DNA from: Flectonema sp. DT1601
Lineage: Eukaryota; Euglenozoa; Diplonemea; Diplonemida; Diplonemidae
Reading direction: 5' to 3'
NCBI GenBank assembly: GCA_964019425.1
Contig: OZ025802.1
Span: 930,001-994,000 of the forward strand
Length of the DNA stretch: 64,000 nt
Part shown: one piece after another, positions 60,001 to 63,000 of the stretch
Layout of the letters: each line of letters begins with the position of its first letter
Numbering within the stretch: the stretch's first letter is position 1
Translations under genes and position numbers: made by a program
Notes under the pieces: generated by a model
Told to the model about the DNA's origin: nothing
Seen by the model: the letters and a program-made list of their open reading frames with translations, nothing else
Database searches by the model: none

Positions 60001-63000
60001 AAGGTGCATGTCGAGGGACAACAACGGAACGACGAACTGCGTGAACATGAACTGCGACGAGTTGGATGCGTGCGCTTGCCACGGCGACCTTGCGTGCTTC
60101 TACCTGGCGGACGAACAGGCGTGCGTCAACAAGAAGTACGGAGCGTGCCCGACGATGGACATCGTTTTGGTAATCGACGGGTCGGGTTCGATGAGCAACT
60201 CGTTCGGTAGACATCCTCACGGATTCGACGCGATGATCTCTGGGCTTTCTGAGTGGATCGCGACCCTGCCGCTGAGCGGGGAGTCTGCGAGCGTGGTGAA
60301 CCCGGCGCCGGACACTCGCAAGATGAGGGTCGGTGTGGTTCAGTTCAGCGGACGAGTTGAGGCGGGTTCGGTTGTCGATGCGGCGCTGAAGCCACCCGCG
60401 GGAGTCGGTTCGAGCGGGAGAATCACGGGAGCTCTGCAGGAGCTGAAGGATGATCTCGAGTGGCACAGCTCCAACTACGCTGCGAAGGGAACGTACGTCG
60501 CGGAAGCTCTTGGGGTGGCGGCGACGATGTTCAAGAACACGCCGGTTGGCGCGAAGAGAGCGGTGATCATCATCACCGATGGGAAGCTTCAAGACACGCC
60601 TGCTGAGATGACGCCGAGAAGGTCGGCTTTGGAGACCCTGGGGGCGCAGGTCTTCGGTATCGTCGTGAGGAGGTTCCCATCGCAGACCGACGTGGACAGG
60701 GATGCCGAGGCGGCGCTGAGGCCGATCACATCCGCTCCGCAGAGCGATCACTTCGTGAACCTGGACATGGATGACTTGGTTTCCCAGGACGGTCCGCTGA
60801 CGAAGTTGTGTGATCCAAATTCCGCATGGGGAAAGAACATCGCTTTGTCGACGGTCGGAGGAGGACTGCACCAGCCGTGTGCGTTGTACGCGAAGAAGCC
60901 AGGTTGCGTTGCGGATGCGGGATGTGCTTGGGGAGACCACACACTGACGTGCTCGGACACCCCGTGCATCCTTCACTGCAACAGCACCGCCTGCGACGAC
61001 GATGTCGAGAATGCGTGCAGGTGGGACGCGGCTACTTCGAGTTGCTACAAGAAGGACGTTTGCAACGAGCCGACCGAGCCGTTGTGCATCTTGAGCAAGG
61101 ATGACTGCGAGTGGGTTGACAACAGACAGCCTCCGTGCCAGACTCGTGTCTGCAGCCACACCGACGAGATCGGTTGCCTGGCTGACGTTGTGGGTTGCAA
61201 GTGGTCTGACATCACGAAGAAGTGTACGGTCGTTCCTTGCCAAGCAACCGTTCAGTCTGAATGCGTTGGAGGCTGTGAGTGGAACGCCACCGACGACACC
61301 TGCGTTGTGAAGAACTGCCTGTACACCCAGGAACAGGAGTGCAAGGACGACGTTCTCTGCGCGTGGTTCCCTGTCAACAACACCTGTGCTGAGCGTCCGT
61401 GTGCCAAGTACTTGTCTGAGAAGCAGTGTGACGAGCAGCTGCTGTGCAAGTGGGACGTCACGGCGCCACCGGGCAGTTGCCAGACTCCGTACTGCTCGAG
61501 GTTCAACAAGGAGAAGTGTGATGCCGAGCCGGGATGCATTTACAAGACGGGGCTCGTTGTTCCGGGATACCAATCGCCTGTCGACGTTTGTGTCGAGAAG
61601 AACTGCCGCGACATTCCGAACCCGTGTGCGTGCCAGGCGGATCCAGAATGCTACTGGGCGATCCACAACGGAGTTGGAGTGTGTGAGGAAGAGAAGTTCG
61701 GTCAGTGTCCAACACTTGACATCGTTTTGGTGTTGGATGGTTCTGGATCGATGTCGCAGTCGTTCGGACGTCATCCTCACGGATTCTACGCGATGATGGA
61801 GATGTTGAAGACTTGGGCCCAGTCGTTGCCGTTGAGCGGAGAAGACGCGACTGTCGGAATCAACTCTGCGTTGACTGGAGCTGTTCGTCTCGGAGTTATC
61901 CAATTCAGTGGAAACCCAACGATGCTGTCACCTCAGGGAGTAGTGGTCGGGTCGAGCCAGAGGGTTCCACCTGGAGTCGGAACTGGTGGTCGTCTGTCTG
62001 GAGACCTTACCCAGGTGTCGACCGACTTGTTGTGGCAGGAGAACCACTACTTGGCGGAGAGCACTTACATCGAGGAAGCGCTCGTCGCATCGCTCGACTT
62101 GTTCAGCGGATCTCCGCTCGACGGCAGGAAGAAGGTGTTGATAATCATCACTGATGGAGAGCTCAAGGACGCGGACAGGCTGACTGTTTCCCGTTCAAAG
62201 TTGAACCAGGCTGGAGTGATCGTGTTTGGAGCGGTCATCAGAAGGTCGGCTGCGGCCACTCCGACGGATGCTGCTGCCGAGGCGGCGCTTCTTCCGATTG
62301 TGAGCGAACCGAAGGACGGTCACTTTGCGAACTTGATCGTCGATGAGCTGCCGTTGGAGGTTCTGGACACGCTCTGCGACCGCAACGGAAGATGGGGTAA
62401 GTACGTCGTCGACAACGGAGCTGGAAGGCAGCCTTGCCAGTACTACGAATCGCAGTCACCGTGCAACAGAGACAAGGGATGCGTGTGGCACGACAGCACA
62501 TTGTCGTGTGGTAACACCCCTTGCTTCGAGCACTGTGACGAGCAGGTGTGCAATGCCGACACGGTTGAGAAGTGTCAGTGGGACAACACGCTCGGGCTGT
62601 GCTTCAGAATCCCTGTTTGCGACTTCGACATGGAGCAGCAATGTACTGCGGACCCTTACTGCGCTTGGGATGCGGTCAAGAACTGCACTGAGATCCCATG
62701 CAAGCACGAATCCGAGGACAGTTGTTTGAGTGATCCAAAGGGATGCATCTACGATACGATCAAGAGAACTTGCTTGCCTGACCCATGTAAGGACAAGCCT
62801 GAGCTGGCGTGCTCCCTTCTGTCGCCTCAGTGTGTGTGGGACACTGCTGCGCTGGTTTGCAAGAAGGAGGAGTGCAACAACTGCGGTGTCGACCACCAGT
62901 GCTGCAACGACTACGCGAAGATCTGCGAATGGAACTCGACTGTCTCGAGCTGCCAGCAGAAGAAGTGCGTGGAGCACGTTACGGAGTTGGAATGCGCCGA